From CAYVTV01 sp964526475 (GTDB lineage: Bacteria > Bacteroidota > Bacteroidia > Bacteroidales > GCA-2748055): a DNA stretch of 25,241 bases. The position numbers were made by a program, and so were the translations under genes. Positions 24,377 through 25,241 of the stretch are shown one piece after another. Position 1 is the first letter of the stretch. Each line of letters starts with the position of its first letter. A model generated the notes under the pieces. That model was not told where the DNA came from, made no database searches, and saw nothing but the letters and a program-made list of their open reading frames with translations. The stretch is from NCBI GenBank assembly GCA_964526475.1, contig CAZGKF010000047.1, forward strand, positions 1-25,241, given 5' to 3'.

Positions 24377-25241
24377 ATGAAAAATTTTTTTAAAAGCATT
24401 CTTTTTCTAATACTTGCCGGAATTTTTGCCTGTAGCACACCGGAAACAAAAATTCCTGCAGAACCCGAAGGTTTTGTGCCTGTAAAAGGACTCCAATACC
24501 AGAGGGGAAATACTACCATTAATATCGGGAATTTTGAAATTCTGAACCATCCGGTAACAAACCTTGAATACAAAGCTTTTATTGATGCAACAAATTACGC
24601 CCCTCCCCTGCACTGGGAACATGGCAGGATACCTGCCGGAAAAGAAGATTATCCTGTGATATTTGTTAACCGCGACGATGTAACAGCTTATACCGATTGG
24701 CTTACACAGACTACCGGACGCGTACATCGCATGCCAACACCTATGGAATTTGAGCTTGCTGCTTACGGAGGTAAAATAAAAGATACCCGTTATTACTGGG
24801 GTGACAGTAAAGATTTACTAACCCCCGAAAACATCAACTTTAACAATACAGGTGATAGGAAATAAAATGAATGGAAAAAACATCTCAAACCTGCCCGATG
24901 GGGAATGCAGAACAGTATCGGGCTTTACCAGATGGCAGGTAATGTATGGCAGCTGCTGACAGAATTCCAGGATCCTGCTATGTCCACATATAAATACAGA
25001 ATTGAAAAACTCCAGGATATGGATCGCAGGATAGTAGGAGGAGGCTGGGTTAATACCATTGAATTTGTCGGGGAATCAGGATCCAGCTCACCGGGTCGTA
25101 GAGTCCCGGATATAGGCATACGCCTTGTCCGTGAACCTGAGGGAGAAAGCTGGAGCACTGAAAACCGGAGGACAGCAGCTTTTACCCATTCTCCCGGAAA
25201 AATCAGCATAAGCTGGGCATTGCTGGATACTGACACAAAAA
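24377..25241 (+). pseudogene. SUMF1/FGE-domain lipoprotein fused to a PL11-like lyase start, with in-frame stop; runs off the window
   Basis: Codons 1-162 encode a lipoprotein signal (Cys19) and the first half of an FGE-like fold (FEILNHPVTNLEYKAFIDAT, GRVHRMPTPMEFELAA). TAA at 24863-24865 stands where the left paralog has TAC (Tyr). The same frame then continues open to the end of the window: NEWKKHLKPARWGMQNSIGL, YQMAGNVWQLL, RRIVGGGWVN and IGIRLVRE complete the SUMF1 domain. After a linker comes FTHSPGKISISWALLDTDTK, which resembles the first strand of PL11 rhamnogalacturonan lyases (isWrlLgtD). The catalytic Cys pair of true FGE is absent from the region after GGGW, so this domain is probably structural or binding. 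Interpretation: either a recent pseudogene by one nonsense change, a sequencing error, or a split gene. The lyase assignment rests on about 20 residues. Confidence 0.6.

Noticed and set aside
24841..25000. Frameshift as the cause of the interruption in the right FGE paralog
   Set aside because: Codon-by-codon comparison with the left paralog shows the same frame on both sides; the break is a TAC-to-TAA change, not an indel.

Overview
The window looks like chromosomal DNA of a Bacteroidota member, probably an environmental Bacteroidales/Marinilabiliales-type organism. The grounds are a SusC/SusD pair, a FecI-type sigma factor with a FecR anti-sigma factor, many secreted lipoproteins, a Ser-type sulfatase, moderate-to-low GC, mostly absent Shine-Dalgarno sequences, and long intergenic stretches full of short dispersed palindromic repeats. 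No tRNA, rRNA, CRISPR array, intact transposase or prophage gene was seen.

Layout. (1) 1-7512, minus strand: a secreted M20D amidohydrolase, a secreted M14 carboxypeptidase, a family 9 glycoside hydrolase followed 31 bp later by a sulfatase lipoprotein, and a C-terminal scrap of another glycosidase-like gene beyond it. (2) 8503-17888, plus strand: an ECF sigma factor, a 0.7-kb repeat island, FecR, an STN-containing SusC, SusD and two surface lipoproteins (one DUF5018-like, one DUF4466-like), closed by a strong intrinsic terminator. (3) 17889-19347: a gene-free, repeat-rich stretch. (4) 19348-25241, plus strand: a DoxX - Gfo/Idh/MocA oxidoreductase - DUF6807 operon flanked on both sides by paralogous, broken SUMF1/FGE-domain lipoprotein genes. 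The right copy reads past an in-frame TAA into what looks like the start of a PL11-type rhamnogalacturonan lyase domain and runs off the window.

How the parts could work together (inference): sigma/FecR/STN-SusC form a trans-envelope signalling chain that senses substrate import and induces a polysaccharide utilisation locus. SusD and the two lipoproteins would bind the glycan at the surface, while the divergent GH9, sulfatase, carboxypeptidase and amidohydrolase process a sulfated and perhaps peptide- or amide-linked substrate. The downstream oxidoreductase cassette probably handles a sugar derivative. The substrate cannot be named from sequence alone.

The least explained material is the broken FGE-lyase gene pair, the arrays of 5-bp-arm mini-palindromes, inverted repeats able to flip the amidohydrolase/sigma segment, and the palindromic leader of susC.
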